Of a stretch of 41,965 nt of DNA, positions 16,034-25,344 are shown in pieces (the first letter of the stretch is position 1; every line of letters starts with the position of its first letter). The DNA is from Bacteroidota bacterium. GTDB taxonomy: Bacteria > Bacteroidota > Bacteroidia > Chitinophagales > Chitinophagaceae. The notes under the pieces were generated by a model. That model made no database searches, was not told where the DNA came from, and saw nothing but the letters and a program-made list of their open reading frames with translations. Location of the stretch: NCBI GenBank assembly GCA_018267585.1, contig JAFDYE010000214.1:1-41965 (forward strand), written 5' to 3'. The position numbers and the translations under genes were made by a program.

Positions 16034-16883
16034 GCGAAACGCCGTTCTTGGTCTTGAACAGCTTTGAAAAATAAAATACGGAATCGAAGCCGAGGTTATA
16101 TGCCACTTCCGTGACGTTGAGGTTCGTCGTACTAAGCAGCTCGCGCGCTTTGTCCAGCCGAAGGTTGAGGTGATACTGGTGCGGAGCCTCACCCGTAACA
16201 TCCTTGAATAGTTTCCTGAACTTCGAATAGCTCATCGGCAGCTGCCGCATAAGCTCTTTTATATCAAGCGGAGACTCCAGGTTTTCCCGGAAATAGAATT
16301 TGGCCTTCTCGACGGCCTGCACGTCCTCGTCCTCCACCATATTAGTCCGGGCGCACAAGGCGTGCACCAGTCCAAGTATCTGAAGGGTGATCCCCGATAT
16401 CACCTGGTGGTAGCCGGGTGACCCCGAGCGCACTTCTTCCAGAATACGTTTTACCTGCGTCAGCAAAGAATCGTTCTTACCCGGGCTCACCACCGGCTGC
16501 GATGGACTGAAAAGTCCTTTGTTCATCAGCTCATCGGGATAGCTTCCCCGAAAGCCGATCCAGTATTCCTCCCATCCGGATTTCGGGTCGGGCTTATAAC
16601 GGTGCCAGATACCGGGAAACAGAAAAAAGCAGGTCCCCGCCTCGATCTCTACCGACGGACTCAGCGCCGACTCGAAGACCCCCTTTCCCTTGGAGATAAA
16701 AACAAGATAATACCCATTAAGAATGCGCCCTTTGTTCCAGGTGAAGGAATGGGTCAGCGGATGTCCCTGGTTGTGAGGGTAGTCCTGGTTGGCTTCGATC
16801 CTGGAATAGCCCACGGTAGTGACATAGAATCCCCAGGTCTCCTCCAGCTCGGTTATGGCAAGGTACTTATGGAAGTTATTCAT
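16005..16883 (-). CDS. AraC-family transcriptional regulator
   Basis: I start this at the ATG (16881-16883), giving 292 residues; a further-upstream TTG is possible but weaker. The N-terminal half is a cupin-like ligand-binding region containing FFLFPGIWHRYKPDP. The C-terminal 100 residues form the two helix-turn-helix motifs of AraC proteins: DIKELMRQLPMSYSKFRKLFK and then LNVTEVAYNLGFDSVFYFSKLFK, with GVSPKSYR after it. Such proteins bind a sugar and activate a nearby operon. The gene is divergent from the second SusC operon (start codons 122 bases apart), so I infer it controls that operon and possibly itself. It converges with, and overlaps by 29 bases, the isomerase-like gene. Confidence 0.9.
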   Translation of the reverse strand: MNNFHKYLAITELEETWGFYVTTVGYSRIEANQDYPHNQGHPLTHSFTWNKGRILNGYYLVFISKGKGVFESALSPSVEIEAGTCFFLFPGIWHRYKPDPKSGWEEYWIGFRGSYPDELMNKGLFSPSQPVVSPGKNDSLLTQVKRILEEVRSGSPGYHQVISGITLQILGLVHALCARTNMVEDEDVQAVEKAKFYFRENLESPLDIKELMRQLPMSYSKFRKLFKDVTGEAPHQYHLNLRLDKARELLSTTNLNVTEVAYNLGFDSVFYFSKLFKTKNGVSPKSYRGKTG

Positions 16884-16956
16884 GGTTAGCCTGAAAAATA
16901 TCAAAAAGTATAAAAACCAAAAAAAAATTTACATGGACCCGTTATGCGCCCGGGCC

Positions 16957-16964
16957 TATATTTG
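16957..16964 (+). promoter_or_regulatory. -7 promoter box for the second susC operon
   Basis: TATATTTG is a perfect match to TAnnTTTG. It lies 40 bases before the ATG at 17005, giving a leader of roughly 30 bases. No clear -33 TTG was found, as expected for a promoter that needs an activator such as the divergent AraC protein. Confidence 0.55.
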
Positions 16965-17004
16965 GATCGAAGACCTAAACATCTCAACACAAAACGACTG
17001 TTAT

Positions 17005-20000
17005 ATGAAAAGGCTTATTCTTTCACTGTGCGCTGTATTTTACTACAGCCTGACAATGGCACAATCTTCCCCGCAGACCGTCACCGGTTCGGTGGACCTG
17101 GGCGCCGCCTCCGGAGACCTATCAGGCACAACGGTGCTGGTCAAAGGCTCCTCAAAAGCCGTCACAACGGACGCCACGGGTCACTTCAGCATCAACGCCG
17201 CACCCTCTGCAACACTTGTCTTCTCGCACGTCGGCTACAGGTCGATGGAAATAAAAATAGACGGCCGTTCGATCGTCAACGTCACCCTGACGACTGCGGC
17301 AGGCAACCTCGACCAGGTGGTGGTCGTCAGCTATGGCAAGCAACGCCAGCGCGATATCACAGGCTCGGTCGTGAAAGTTGACGCAAACTCGGTTCAGGAC
17401 GTCGCAGCCACGGAATTTGGACAAAAGCTTCAGAGCAAGGTCGCCGGCCTCCAGGCAACCCTCAGTAGCGGCATGCCCGGCCAGGGGATGACATTCCGGA
17501 TCCGAGGCGCAGCCTCGCTCAGCTCGGGCAACCAGCCCCTCATCGTCGTCGACGGTCAGCCTATCAGCAGCGATATCACCCAGGGTACCGGTGACGCGAT
17601 GCTGATCAGTCCCGACGAAATAGAATCCTATAGCGTGCTGAAGGACGCTGCGGCGACCTCTCTGTACGGCAGCCGGGCCGCCAACGGCGTCATCATCATT
17701 ACGACCAGACAGGCGAAGATCGGCAGGACGGCCGTCTCCGCCAACGCCTACTACGGTCTGCAGACCATCCCCGGGCGGGGACGCCCCAAGCTGATGAACG
17801 CCCGTGAGTTTGCGACCTTTATGCAGGGGTATTACCAGGACAGGATAAAATACGAGAACTGGGTCAATCCGTTGACGGGTACGGCAACCGTCCCCGCAGA
17901 CTATGCGAACCCTTCACAATACGGGCAAGGCACTGATTGGTACAACACGGTGCTCCGTACCGCCCCGATGGAGAACTACGCGATCAATATCTCCTCCGGG
18001 AATGACAAGGTCTCTTCCAGCACGACCTTTAATTATTTCAACCAGCAGGGCGTCCTGTACAACACCGGCGTGAAACGCTACGCCTTCCGGTCGAACAACG
18101 AGTACCGCCCTATCAGCCAGGTAAGGCTGGGTCTCAACCTGGCCCCTACCTACCAGATCGACCACAACACCCGTGGCGGCGCGCTGGCGATCAACGGCAA
18201 CCGCCAGGTCCTCAGCGGCGCCGAGATCAGCTCCCCCCTTATCGCGCCAAAGGCAGCCGACGGCAGCTATATCCTGAAGACCAGTTCGTACGGCATGTAC
18301 GCCCTGCCTAATTTCTATCAGCAGCTGCTGCAGATGGACAACGACATGAACACCCTCCATATCCTGGCCAACGCCTATGTGGACCTGGAAGTCATCAAGG
18401 GGCTGCACGCCAAAACCACTATCAACGGCGACCTCTTCACCCAGGACTTCAACGCTTACTACGGCACGAAGTTCGGGACCTTTGGCGCGCCGCCCCCGCG
18501 GGCGAACAGCTCTTCCCTGGCGCAAAACAGCTCGAACAATACCTATTCCTGGCTCAACGAGAATACGCTGGACTACGCGCACTCCTTCGGAGACCATAAC
18601 CTCGACATTCTTGCCGGCTATACTACCCAGAAATGGAACCAGAACTACCGGTCGATCAACGGCACCGGTTTCGCCAACGACGCCGTACCCTGGATCTCCG
18701 GCGCCACTTCTACCACCGGCTCGAGCAACAACGCCTCGTGGACGGTCGCATCCGCCCTTGCCAGGGTCAACTATGACTACAAAAAGAAATACTACCTCTC
18801 CGGCACTATCCGAAATGACGGCAGCTCGCGGTTTGGCGCCAACAAGAAATACGGCACCTTCCCCTCCGTTTCGGCAGGCTGGGTCGTTAGCGACGAAGGC
18901 TTCTTCCCAACGTCACATATCGTCAGCTTTCTGAAGTTAAAAGGCAGCTATGGACTGACAGGTAATTTCAACGTCGGCAACTACACGTCGATCTCCCAGC
19001 TGACACCCACCAACTACGTCTTCAATGGCGCTACCAACCTGGGCGAGTCGGTCACGGTACTCGGCAACCCCAACCTTACCTGGGAACAGTCCAAACAAAC
19101 CGACGTCGGCCTCGAAGCCAATTTCCTGAATAGCAGGATCAATTTCAGCTATGACTATTACAACAAGCGGACCGAGGGCATGCTTTCGACCCTGCAGCTT
19201 CCCTATGCCTCCGGCTTTGCGTCGATGTCTTACAATGTTGGAACCTTCAGGATGTGGGGACACGAATTCATGATCAGCACCAAAAACCTGGTCGGCAGCT
19301 TTACCTGGAACACGGACTTCAATATTGCCTTCAACGACAACAAAGTGCTGAAGCTCGTGAACAATACGCCCATCGGCGGGGTCAACCGGTATAACGACTA
19401 CAACCGGACGGCAGTCGGTCACCATATCGGCGAGTTGTATGGCTATGTATTCCAGGGGCTGTATATGAACCAGGCCGACTTTAACAAGTATCCGCACGAG
19501 TCTACCTCTCAGGTCGGAACGGCCCGGATGAAAGACATCAACGGAGACGGCAAGATCGATATCGGAGACGAAACCTTTATCGGCAACCCCAACCCAAAGT
19601 TCGTGTATGGCATCACCAATAGCTTTACCTGGAAGAATTTCGACCTCAACATCATCGCGGGTGGTCAGGTCGGCAACAAGCTAATGAACACCAACCTGCA
19701 AAACCTGCAGAACCTGGACGGCATCTTCAACATCAACAAGGACATGCAGTATCGCTGGCGCTCCGAGCAGGACCCCGGCAACGGAAAAGTACCCAGGACC
19801 CTGTCCGGGACTACCGAACTCTACCGTCTCACCAACACCAACTGGGTATTCAGCGGCGATTACCTGAGCATCCGCAACGTCGCGCTGGGCTACACATTCC
19901 AGCAACGCCAGCTGCGGTATATCAAAGGTATACGCGTATACGCCAGCGTGCAGAATGCCTTTATGTTCACCAAATACCCCGGCCAGAACCCCGAGGTCAA

Positions 20001-20094
20001 CGACAACAAGGATAGCCAGACCACCGCAGGGACCGACAACGGGTCCTACCCTGTCCCCCGCACCGTCCTGTTCGGCGCCAATATTAACTTCTAA
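17005..20094 (+). CDS. susC: SusC-like TonB-dependent transporter without STN domain
   Basis: I start at the ATG at 17005, which begins a signal peptide ending at MAQ (residue 20); an open frame extends to 16855 but crosses the promoter region. The protein is 1029 residues. A carboxypeptidase-regulatory-like domain (about 24-98) is followed by the plug, with QVVVVSYGKQ and the SusC signature LKDAAATSLYGSRAANGVI, and the long barrel ending in NINF. Unlike the other two SusC proteins in this window it has no STN domain, which fits control by the divergent AraC gene rather than by sigma/FecR signalling. SusD follows after 11 bases, and the operon appears to continue through a dioxygenase, GH106 and GH28, suggesting a rhamnose- and galacturonate-containing substrate. 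Confidence 0.93.
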   Translation: MKRLILSLCAVFYYSLTMAQSSPQTVTGSVDLGAASGDLSGTTVLVKGSSKAVTTDATGHFSINAAPSATLVFSHVGYRSMEIKIDGRSIVNVTLTTAAGNLDQVVVVSYGKQRQRDITGSVVKVDANSVQDVAATEFGQKLQSKVAGLQATLSSGMPGQGMTFRIRGAASLSSGNQPLIVVDGQPISSDITQGTGDAMLISPDEIESYSVLKDAAATSLYGSRAANGVIIITTRQAKIGRTAVSANAYYGLQTIPGRGRPKLMNAREFATFMQGYYQDRIKYENWVNPLTGTATVPADYANPSQYGQGTDWYNTVLRTAPMENYAINISSGNDKVSSSTTFNYFNQQGVLYNTGVKRYAFRSNNEYRPISQVRLGLNLAPTYQIDHNTRGGALAINGNRQVLSGAEISSPLIAPKAADGSYILKTSSYGMYALPNFYQQLLQMDNDMNTLHILANAYVDLEVIKGLHAKTTINGDLFTQDFNAYYGTKFGTFGAPPPRANSSSLAQNSSNNTYSWLNENTLDYAHSFGDHNLDILAGYTTQKWNQNYRSINGTGFANDAVPWISGATSTTGSSNNASWTVASALARVNYDYKKKYYLSGTIRNDGSSRFGANKKYGTFPSVSAGWVVSDEGFFPTSHIVSFLKLKGSYGLTGNFNVGNYTSISQLTPTNYVFNGATNLGESVTVLGNPNLTWEQSKQTDVGLEANFLNSRINFSYDYYNKRTEGMLSTLQLPYASGFASMSYNVGTFRMWGHEFMISTKNLVGSFTWNTDFNIAFNDNKVLKLVNNTPIGGVNRYNDYNRTAVGHHIGELYGYVFQGLYMNQADFNKYPHESTSQVGTARMKDINGDGKIDIGDETFIGNPNPKFVYGITNSFTWKNFDLNIIAGGQVGNKLMNTNLQNLQNLDGIFNINKDMQYRWRSEQDPGNGKVPRTLSGTTELYRLTNTNWVFSGDYLSIRNVALGYTFQQRQLRYIKGIRVYASVQNAFMFTKYPGQNPEVNDNKDSQTTAGTDNGSYPVPRTVLFGANINF

Positions 20095-20105
20095 TCAACT
20101 CATAT

Positions 20106-21647
20106 ATGAAACACTATATAATCATCATAGCAGCCCTGGCGATCACCGCCACCTCCTGCAAAAAGGACTTTCTCACCAAATATCCGGAAGGGTCTATCAA
20201 TGTAGGCAACTTCTACAAGACGGTCAACGATTTTCAGGAAGCGCTTACCGGCGCTTATACTCCGCTGAGGGACGCCGCCAACAATGCGTTCTACATCGAG
20301 GAGATGCGGGCGGACAACGCGTATTACACGTATAACCCCAAAGACCGCGGCAGCGTCGCAGCCGAACATATCGCCGATTTTCTCGACGACGTATCGGATG
20401 GGGTTCCCGGCACGAACTGGATCGCCGGTTTCAACGGCATCAACCGCTGCAACATGATCCTCGACCAGCTGCAGGGCGCAACGATATCGGATTCCGTCAA
20501 AAAGGTCATCACCGGCGAGACCAGGGCCCTCCGCGCCCACTACTATTTCGAGCTGGTACGTCTCTTCGGAAAGCTGCCCCTATACCTCCATGCTACAAAG
20601 GACAACAGCACTGCGTTCATCCCCCGAAGCCCGGTGGACAGCATCTACACCCAGATCATTGCGGACTTTACCGACGCGATCAGCAACCTGCCGCTGCCGG
20701 CTTTCTCCTCTAACGGGACCCAGTCCGGCCATATCACCAGGGGAATGGCCGCAACAGAGCTGGGCCTGGTCTATCTCACACGTCAGCAATGGGACAAGGC
20801 GGCACCCCTGCTGCAATCCGTCACCCAGATGGGCTACACCCTGCTGCCGAACTATGCCGACGTATTCACAACCGCCAACGAGAACAGCAAAGAAGCCATC
20901 TTTGAGGTGCAGTACAAGGCCGGCACAGACGGGCAGTCCAGCCCCTTCATCTTCCGTTTCATCCCCGGGACGCCGCATACGCTCAATATCCTTGGCGTAG
21001 ACTTCAACACCAGCAACGCCAACTACGGCGGCTGGAATGTTCCCACCCAGAACCTCATCAATGACTATGAGCCGGGAGACAAGCGGCTCGACGCCAGCAT
21101 CGCCGTCGTAAAAGGACACCTGGACGGCAATACCGACTTCCAGCCCGACAGCATCGCCAGCATTCTCAGCCCTGCTACTCCAGGCGAACAATCCCGTAAC
21201 TTTATCCGGAAATATTTTCATCCGCCCTATAATTTGCAGAACAACACTGACCAGGACTGGTACTGGTACCGTTACTCAGACGTCCTGCTGATGCTGGCCG
21301 AATCGCTCAACGAACAGGGGCAATCCGGCGCGGCGCTGCCCTATCTCAACCAGGTCCGCCAGCGGGCCGGGCTCACCCCCTCCACCGAGACGGACCAGGC
21401 GGCGCTACGCAAGGTCATCTACCACGAGCGGAGGATCGAGCTCGCTTTCGAGAACCATCGTTGGTTCGACCTTATCCGTACCGGCCAGGCCGTTTCTATC
21501 ATGAATGCCTACGGAGCCACCCAAAAAGCTACCTATTCTTATCTGCTACCCTCTGCCTATACTGTCACTAACGACCGATTGATCTATGCCGTACCTTTCA
21601 GGGAGACTCAGGTCAACCCGGCGCTCGGGCAGAATCAGGGGTACTAA
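20106..21647 (+). CDS. susD: SusD-like lipoprotein
   Basis: This 513-residue protein has a lipoprotein signal peptide with lipobox TATSC (Cys18), followed by KKDFLTKYPEG. It has the SusD helical core with GETRALRAHYYFELVRLFGKLPLY, a YRYSDVLLMLAESLNE segment, HERRIELAFENHRWFDLIRTG, and the FRETQVNPAL...NQGY end typical of the family. It binds the glycan at the cell surface and closes the SusC barrel. It is 11 bases downstream of SusC and 19 bases upstream of the dioxygenase, so it is part of one operon. Confidence 0.93.
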   Translation: MKHYIIIIAALAITATSCKKDFLTKYPEGSINVGNFYKTVNDFQEALTGAYTPLRDAANNAFYIEEMRADNAYYTYNPKDRGSVAAEHIADFLDDVSDGVPGTNWIAGFNGINRCNMILDQLQGATISDSVKKVITGETRALRAHYYFELVRLFGKLPLYLHATKDNSTAFIPRSPVDSIYTQIIADFTDAISNLPLPAFSSNGTQSGHITRGMAATELGLVYLTRQQWDKAAPLLQSVTQMGYTLLPNYADVFTTANENSKEAIFEVQYKAGTDGQSSPFIFRFIPGTPHTLNILGVDFNTSNANYGGWNVPTQNLINDYEPGDKRLDASIAVVKGHLDGNTDFQPDSIASILSPATPGEQSRNFIRKYFHPPYNLQNNTDQDWYWYRYSDVLLMLAESLNEQGQSGAALPYLNQVRQRAGLTPSTETDQAALRKVIYHERRIELAFENHRWFDLIRTGQAVSIMNAYGATQKATYSYLLPSAYTVTNDRLIYAVPFRETQVNPALGQNQGY

Positions 21648-21666
21648 ACATTAAACAAAAATCACA

Positions 21667-22482
21667 ATGAACTACCAGCTGACAACAGCGCAGATCGATT
21701 CCTACCAGCAGAACGGCTTTCTTGTCGTAGAGAACTTCCTTTCCCCCGAAGAATTGGAGGACTGGCGCAGCAACGTTATGGAGGCCGTCCGCGAAAGGGC
21801 CGGCCAGAAGATGCCCGGAAAGGCGGCGAAGACAGGCGAAGACGACGGCATCAACGAGGACACGGAATATTTTGGAAAGGTCTTTGATCAGCTGATCAAT
21901 CTCTGGCAGACCCATCCGGGAGTAAAAAGGCTGATGACCGACCCCCGCCTCGGGGAGATGGTGGCAAGGCTCTCCGGCGCGGATGGCATCCGCATCTGGC
22001 ATGACCAGGCCCTTTTCAAACGCCCCTGGGCCAACCCGACGGCCTGGCACCTGGACACCCCTTTCTGGTCTTTTACAGACAGGAAAGCCCTCTCCATCTG
22101 GGTAGCGCTGGATGACGCAACCCCGGAGAACGGCTGCCTCTACTTCATCCCTGGCTCGTATAAGGGTACCCGGTTCGACAACAGCGGCATCGGCAAGAAC
22201 ATGGACGGGATATTCACCGTCTATCCCGAATTTGCGACCGTCAATTCGGTCGCGGCTCCGATGAAGGCCGGCAGCTGCTCGTTCCACAACGGCCTTACCA
22301 TCCACGGCGCGGGTGCCAATATGACCAGCGGTTACCGTCGGGCGATGACCTGCGCCTACATGCCTGATGGCAATGTCTACAACGGACAACCCAACGTGTT
22401 GCCGGAAGGATATGTAAAGACCCTGTCGATCGGTGACCCATTGAACAACGAACTCCAGAACCCTCTTATTTACCGTAAATAG
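21667..22482 (+). CDS. Phytanoyl-CoA dioxygenase-like Fe(II)/2-oxoglutarate oxygenase
   Basis: This 271-residue protein has no signal peptide and should be cytoplasmic. It follows the PhyH family pattern: QIDSYQQNGFLVVENFLS at the start, the iron-binding HxD in AWHLDTPFW (His128, Asp130), the distal His213 in GLTIHGAGAN, and Arg224/Arg225 that may bind 2-oxoglutarate. PhyH-type enzymes hydroxylate small molecules; family members act on many substrates and I cannot assign one. It sits between SusD and GH106, with 19 and 3 bases of spacing, so it is co-transcribed with a pectin-type utilisation operon. An oxygenase is unusual there. It may modify a sugar, a methyl or other ether, or a plant-derived aglycone; this is inference. 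Confidence 0.88.
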   Translation: MNYQLTTAQIDSYQQNGFLVVENFLSPEELEDWRSNVMEAVRERAGQKMPGKAAKTGEDDGINEDTEYFGKVFDQLINLWQTHPGVKRLMTDPRLGEMVARLSGADGIRIWHDQALFKRPWANPTAWHLDTPFWSFTDRKALSIWVALDDATPENGCLYFIPGSYKGTRFDNSGIGKNMDGIFTVYPEFATVNSVAAPMKAGSCSFHNGLTIHGAGANMTSGYRRAMTCAYMPDGNVYNGQPNVLPEGYVKTLSIGDPLNNELQNPLIYRK

Positions 22483-22485
22483 ACC

Positions 22486-25326
22486 ATGGATAGAAGAACC
22501 TTTTTGCTCCGCAGCTCTATACTGACTACCGGATACACGATCATGAATTTGGCGCCGGCCTGGGCTAAGCCGGCGCCCGACGGCAAGCCCATTCCACTCT
22601 ATGAGATCTTCAAAGATCCCCAATCCATCCACCGTCCGTTCGTGAGATGGTGGTGGAACGGGGACAAGGTCGAGAAGGACGAGATCGCACGCGAGCTCCG
22701 GCTGATGAAAGAGGCGGGCATCGGCGGAGTAGAGATCAACCCTATCAAGTTCCCGGCCCGCACAGACGACCTGGGCAAGCCCTCCATTCCCTGGCTAAGC
22801 CCGGAATGGGTCGACCTGCTGGACTTCACCCTGAAGGAGGCGGCGTCGCTGGACATCACCTGCGACCTCATCGTCGGCTCGGGCTGGCCGTTCGGCGCGG
22901 AATACCTCGAAGGGGACGAACGTTCGCAGACCGTGGTCATCGCCACACACAAGCTGGAAGGCCCCGACGAATACGAAGTGTCCCTCTTCGACTTCTTTAA
23001 GGAAGCCGATCCCGCGGTCACCTCCCCATTCCCAGGCCGTCTTATGGAGATCATGGCCGTCAAATTAGCCCCCGATCCGCTGCACATCATCGGCGAGGTA
23101 AAGGACTTTACGGACCAGATCAAGGGACAGACGCTCCGCGTTCATATCCCCAAAGGCAAATGGGTCCTGTTCGGCCTCGTAAAGGTGAAAGGCTCGATGG
23201 AGGTCATCAATGGCGCACCCGGCGCCAACGGCCCCGTCCTCAACCACTACAACGAGGGGGCGGTAAAGAAATACCTCAACCACATGTCCGACACCATCCA
23301 ACAACAGATCGGCCCGCTGGCCGGCCGTATAAGATCCTTCTTTACGGACAGCATGGAGCTGGAAGGGGCCAACTGGTGCTCCGACATGGAAGAGGAGTTT
23401 AAAAAACGAAGAGGCTATGAGCTGAGGCCCTACCTGCCCTTTACCATGTTCAAGACGGGGGCGATGGGAAATATCTATGACTTCGACTATGGTACCGGTC
23501 TTGACCGGGACCTGAAGGATACTATCGAACGCGTGCGGTATGACTTCGACCGGACAAAGACCGAACTGGTCGCCGAGCGCTTTATAAAAACGTTCAACGA
23601 CTGGTGCCACGAGAACAAGGTCCTGTCCCGCGTACAGGCTTATGGCAGGGGCTATCATCCCCTCGAAGGCAGCCTGACCATCGACCTGCCCGAATGCGAG
23701 ACCTGGATCAAATACGGCATCGGGAAGGAATTCAGCGAGGCCGACTATCACTACGGCCGCGCCTACTCGATGATCAACAAATACGTTTCCTCTGCGGCCC
23801 ACCTGAAAGGAAAAAAACACATCAGCTGCGAAGAGCTGACCAACACGGATATGGTGTTCAACGCCACGCTCGAGATACTAAAGAGCGCCGGCGACCAGAG
23901 CGCCATTTCGGGCGTGACCCATCCCGTCTTCCATGGCTTCAACTACTCGCCGCCGCAGGCACCCTTCCCCGGATGGATCCGCTATGGCTGTTTTATCAAT
24001 GAACGCAACAACTGGTGGCCCTGGTTCCGTCGTTTTACCGACTATAAGGCCCGTCTCTCAGCGCTGCTGCAGCAGGGAACCATGTTCGCCGATATCGCGG
24101 TGCTTCCGCCGGTCAACGACATGTGGAGCGTCGACGGGGCCCAGAACGAACCCTTTCCTTCCCTCATGTATCCCGCCTGGCTGCCCATGGTCTGGGAGGC
24201 CATACACCAGAACGGCAGCGCCTGCGACTACGTCTCCGACCAGGTGATCCTCGACGCCGCGATCAGGAACGGCCGGCTCGTCTACGGTCCCCGCTCGTAT
24301 CATACGCTGATGCTCGTCAATGTCGAACGCATGGAACCCGGGACTGCCGAAAAGCTCTTTCAGTTCGTCTCCGCAGGCGGACGCGTTATCTGCGTCGAGA
24401 CCATTCCCAACAGATCGCTCGGCCTCGCAGACTATCCCCGTCGCGACGCAGCGGTCAATGACTGGGTCGCCAGGATGAAGGCCATGCCCGACCGCTTTAT
24501 CTTCGTCCGCAAGCCGGACGGGAACTTCCTGCAGTGGTATCGCGACATCCAGCAGAAATACCAACTGGCGCCCTATGTGCACATCGACAAGCCGACGTCC
24601 TTTGTCAGCCAGGTGAGATACCAGGCTGGTGATACAGAATGGCTTTTTATCGCCAACTCGGACCTGACCGACGAACATTCCATTACCATCCTGCCTTCAA
24701 AAGAACTGGGCGCAGGCAGGCAGGCATGGATCTGGGATGCCGCTACGGGGGAACGTTATTATGTGGGTGACGGAGCCAAACCCATGACCATCGATCTGGC
24801 TACAGGGGATTCGCGGCTGGTCGTTTTTGACAAGGAGAAAAAAGGCCCCGCCTGGGACCCCCTCCCCGGCACGGCCGTGACGACCTTCCCGGTCAACGGG
24901 CCCTGGCAGGTTGAACTACACCACCTGGACGGCTCGGTCAGGACAGCCACCATGCCGACACTGACCGACCTGAAAGACGACCCGGCGCTCGCAGCCTTTT
25001 CGGGAACGGTGCTGTATCGCGTCACCGTCAATGCCGACAACGGGGAATTCTGGAAATACATCAACCTCGGAAAAGTGGCCGGCATATCGGGTCTCTCCGT
25101 CAACGGCAAAGACGCCGGCATACAGTGGTTCGGCCGAAGGGTCTATCGCATCGACAACCTCCTGCAGTCCGGACAGAATATACTGGAGATAAAAGTCGTC
25201 ACCACCATGGGCAATTATATGAAGACCCTGAAAGACAATGGCATCGCCCAGAAATGGACCAATGAGAAAAGACAGGACCAGCCGATACAGTCGATGGGAT
25301 TGCTCGGACCGGTAAAATTGTATTAA
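22486..25326 (+). CDS. GH106-type alpha-L-rhamnosidase, Tat-exported
   Basis: This 946-residue enzyme begins MDRRTFLLRSS, a twin-arginine (Tat) signal, followed by a hydrophobic stretch and an AWA cleavage site near residue 27. Its sequence matches GH106: RPFVRWWWNGDKVEKDEI, GIGGVEINP, GSGWPFG, SFFTDSMELEGANW (Asp288, Glu291), the glutamates of HISCEELT (Glu449, Glu450), and SGVTHPVFHGFNYSPP. The C-terminal 150 residues form a galactose-binding-like beta-sandwich. GH106 enzymes remove alpha-L-rhamnose from rhamnogalacturonan-type side chains. I name candidate acids only; I did not align them to a structure. The start is three bases after the dioxygenase stop. GH28 follows with 18 bases between. 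The Tat signal suggests a folded, perhaps metal-containing enzyme in the periplasm. Confidence 0.87.
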   Translation: MDRRTFLLRSSILTTGYTIMNLAPAWAKPAPDGKPIPLYEIFKDPQSIHRPFVRWWWNGDKVEKDEIARELRLMKEAGIGGVEINPIKFPARTDDLGKPSIPWLSPEWVDLLDFTLKEAASLDITCDLIVGSGWPFGAEYLEGDERSQTVVIATHKLEGPDEYEVSLFDFFKEADPAVTSPFPGRLMEIMAVKLAPDPLHIIGEVKDFTDQIKGQTLRVHIPKGKWVLFGLVKVKGSMEVINGAPGANGPVLNHYNEGAVKKYLNHMSDTIQQQIGPLAGRIRSFFTDSMELEGANWCSDMEEEFKKRRGYELRPYLPFTMFKTGAMGNIYDFDYGTGLDRDLKDTIERVRYDFDRTKTELVAERFIKTFNDWCHENKVLSRVQAYGRGYHPLEGSLTIDLPECETWIKYGIGKEFSEADYHYGRAYSMINKYVSSAAHLKGKKHISCEELTNTDMVFNATLEILKSAGDQSAISGVTHPVFHGFNYSPPQAPFPGWIRYGCFINERNNWWPWFRRFTDYKARLSALLQQGTMFADIAVLPPVNDMWSVDGAQNEPFPSLMYPAWLPMVWEAIHQNGSACDYVSDQVILDAAIRNGRLVYGPRSYHTLMLVNVERMEPGTAEKLFQFVSAGGRVICVETIPNRSLGLADYPRRDAAVNDWVARMKAMPDRFIFVRKPDGNFLQWYRDIQQKYQLAPYVHIDKPTSFVSQVRYQAGDTEWLFIANSDLTDEHSITILPSKELGAGRQAWIWDAATGERYYVGDGAKPMTIDLATGDSRLVVFDKEKKGPAWDPLPGTAVTTFPVNGPWQVELHHLDGSVRTATMPTLTDLKDDPALAAFSGTVLYRVTVNADNGEFWKYINLGKVAGISGLSVNGKDAGIQWFGRRVYRIDNLLQSGQNILEIKVVTTMGNYMKTLKDNGIAQKWTNEKRQDQPIQSMGLLGPVKLY

Positions 25327-25344
25327 TTGAATAATTCAAAGAAG

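Noticed and set aside
16855-17004. 50-residue N-terminal extension of the second SusC
   Set aside because: It would run through the intergenic promoter and overlap the AraC start, while the ATG at 17005 begins a normal signal peptide.
21613-22632. Minus-strand 339-residue frame opposite the dioxygenase
   Set aside because: The plus strand has the intact iron-binding motifs and fits the operon; long antisense frames are common in GC-rich coding DNA.
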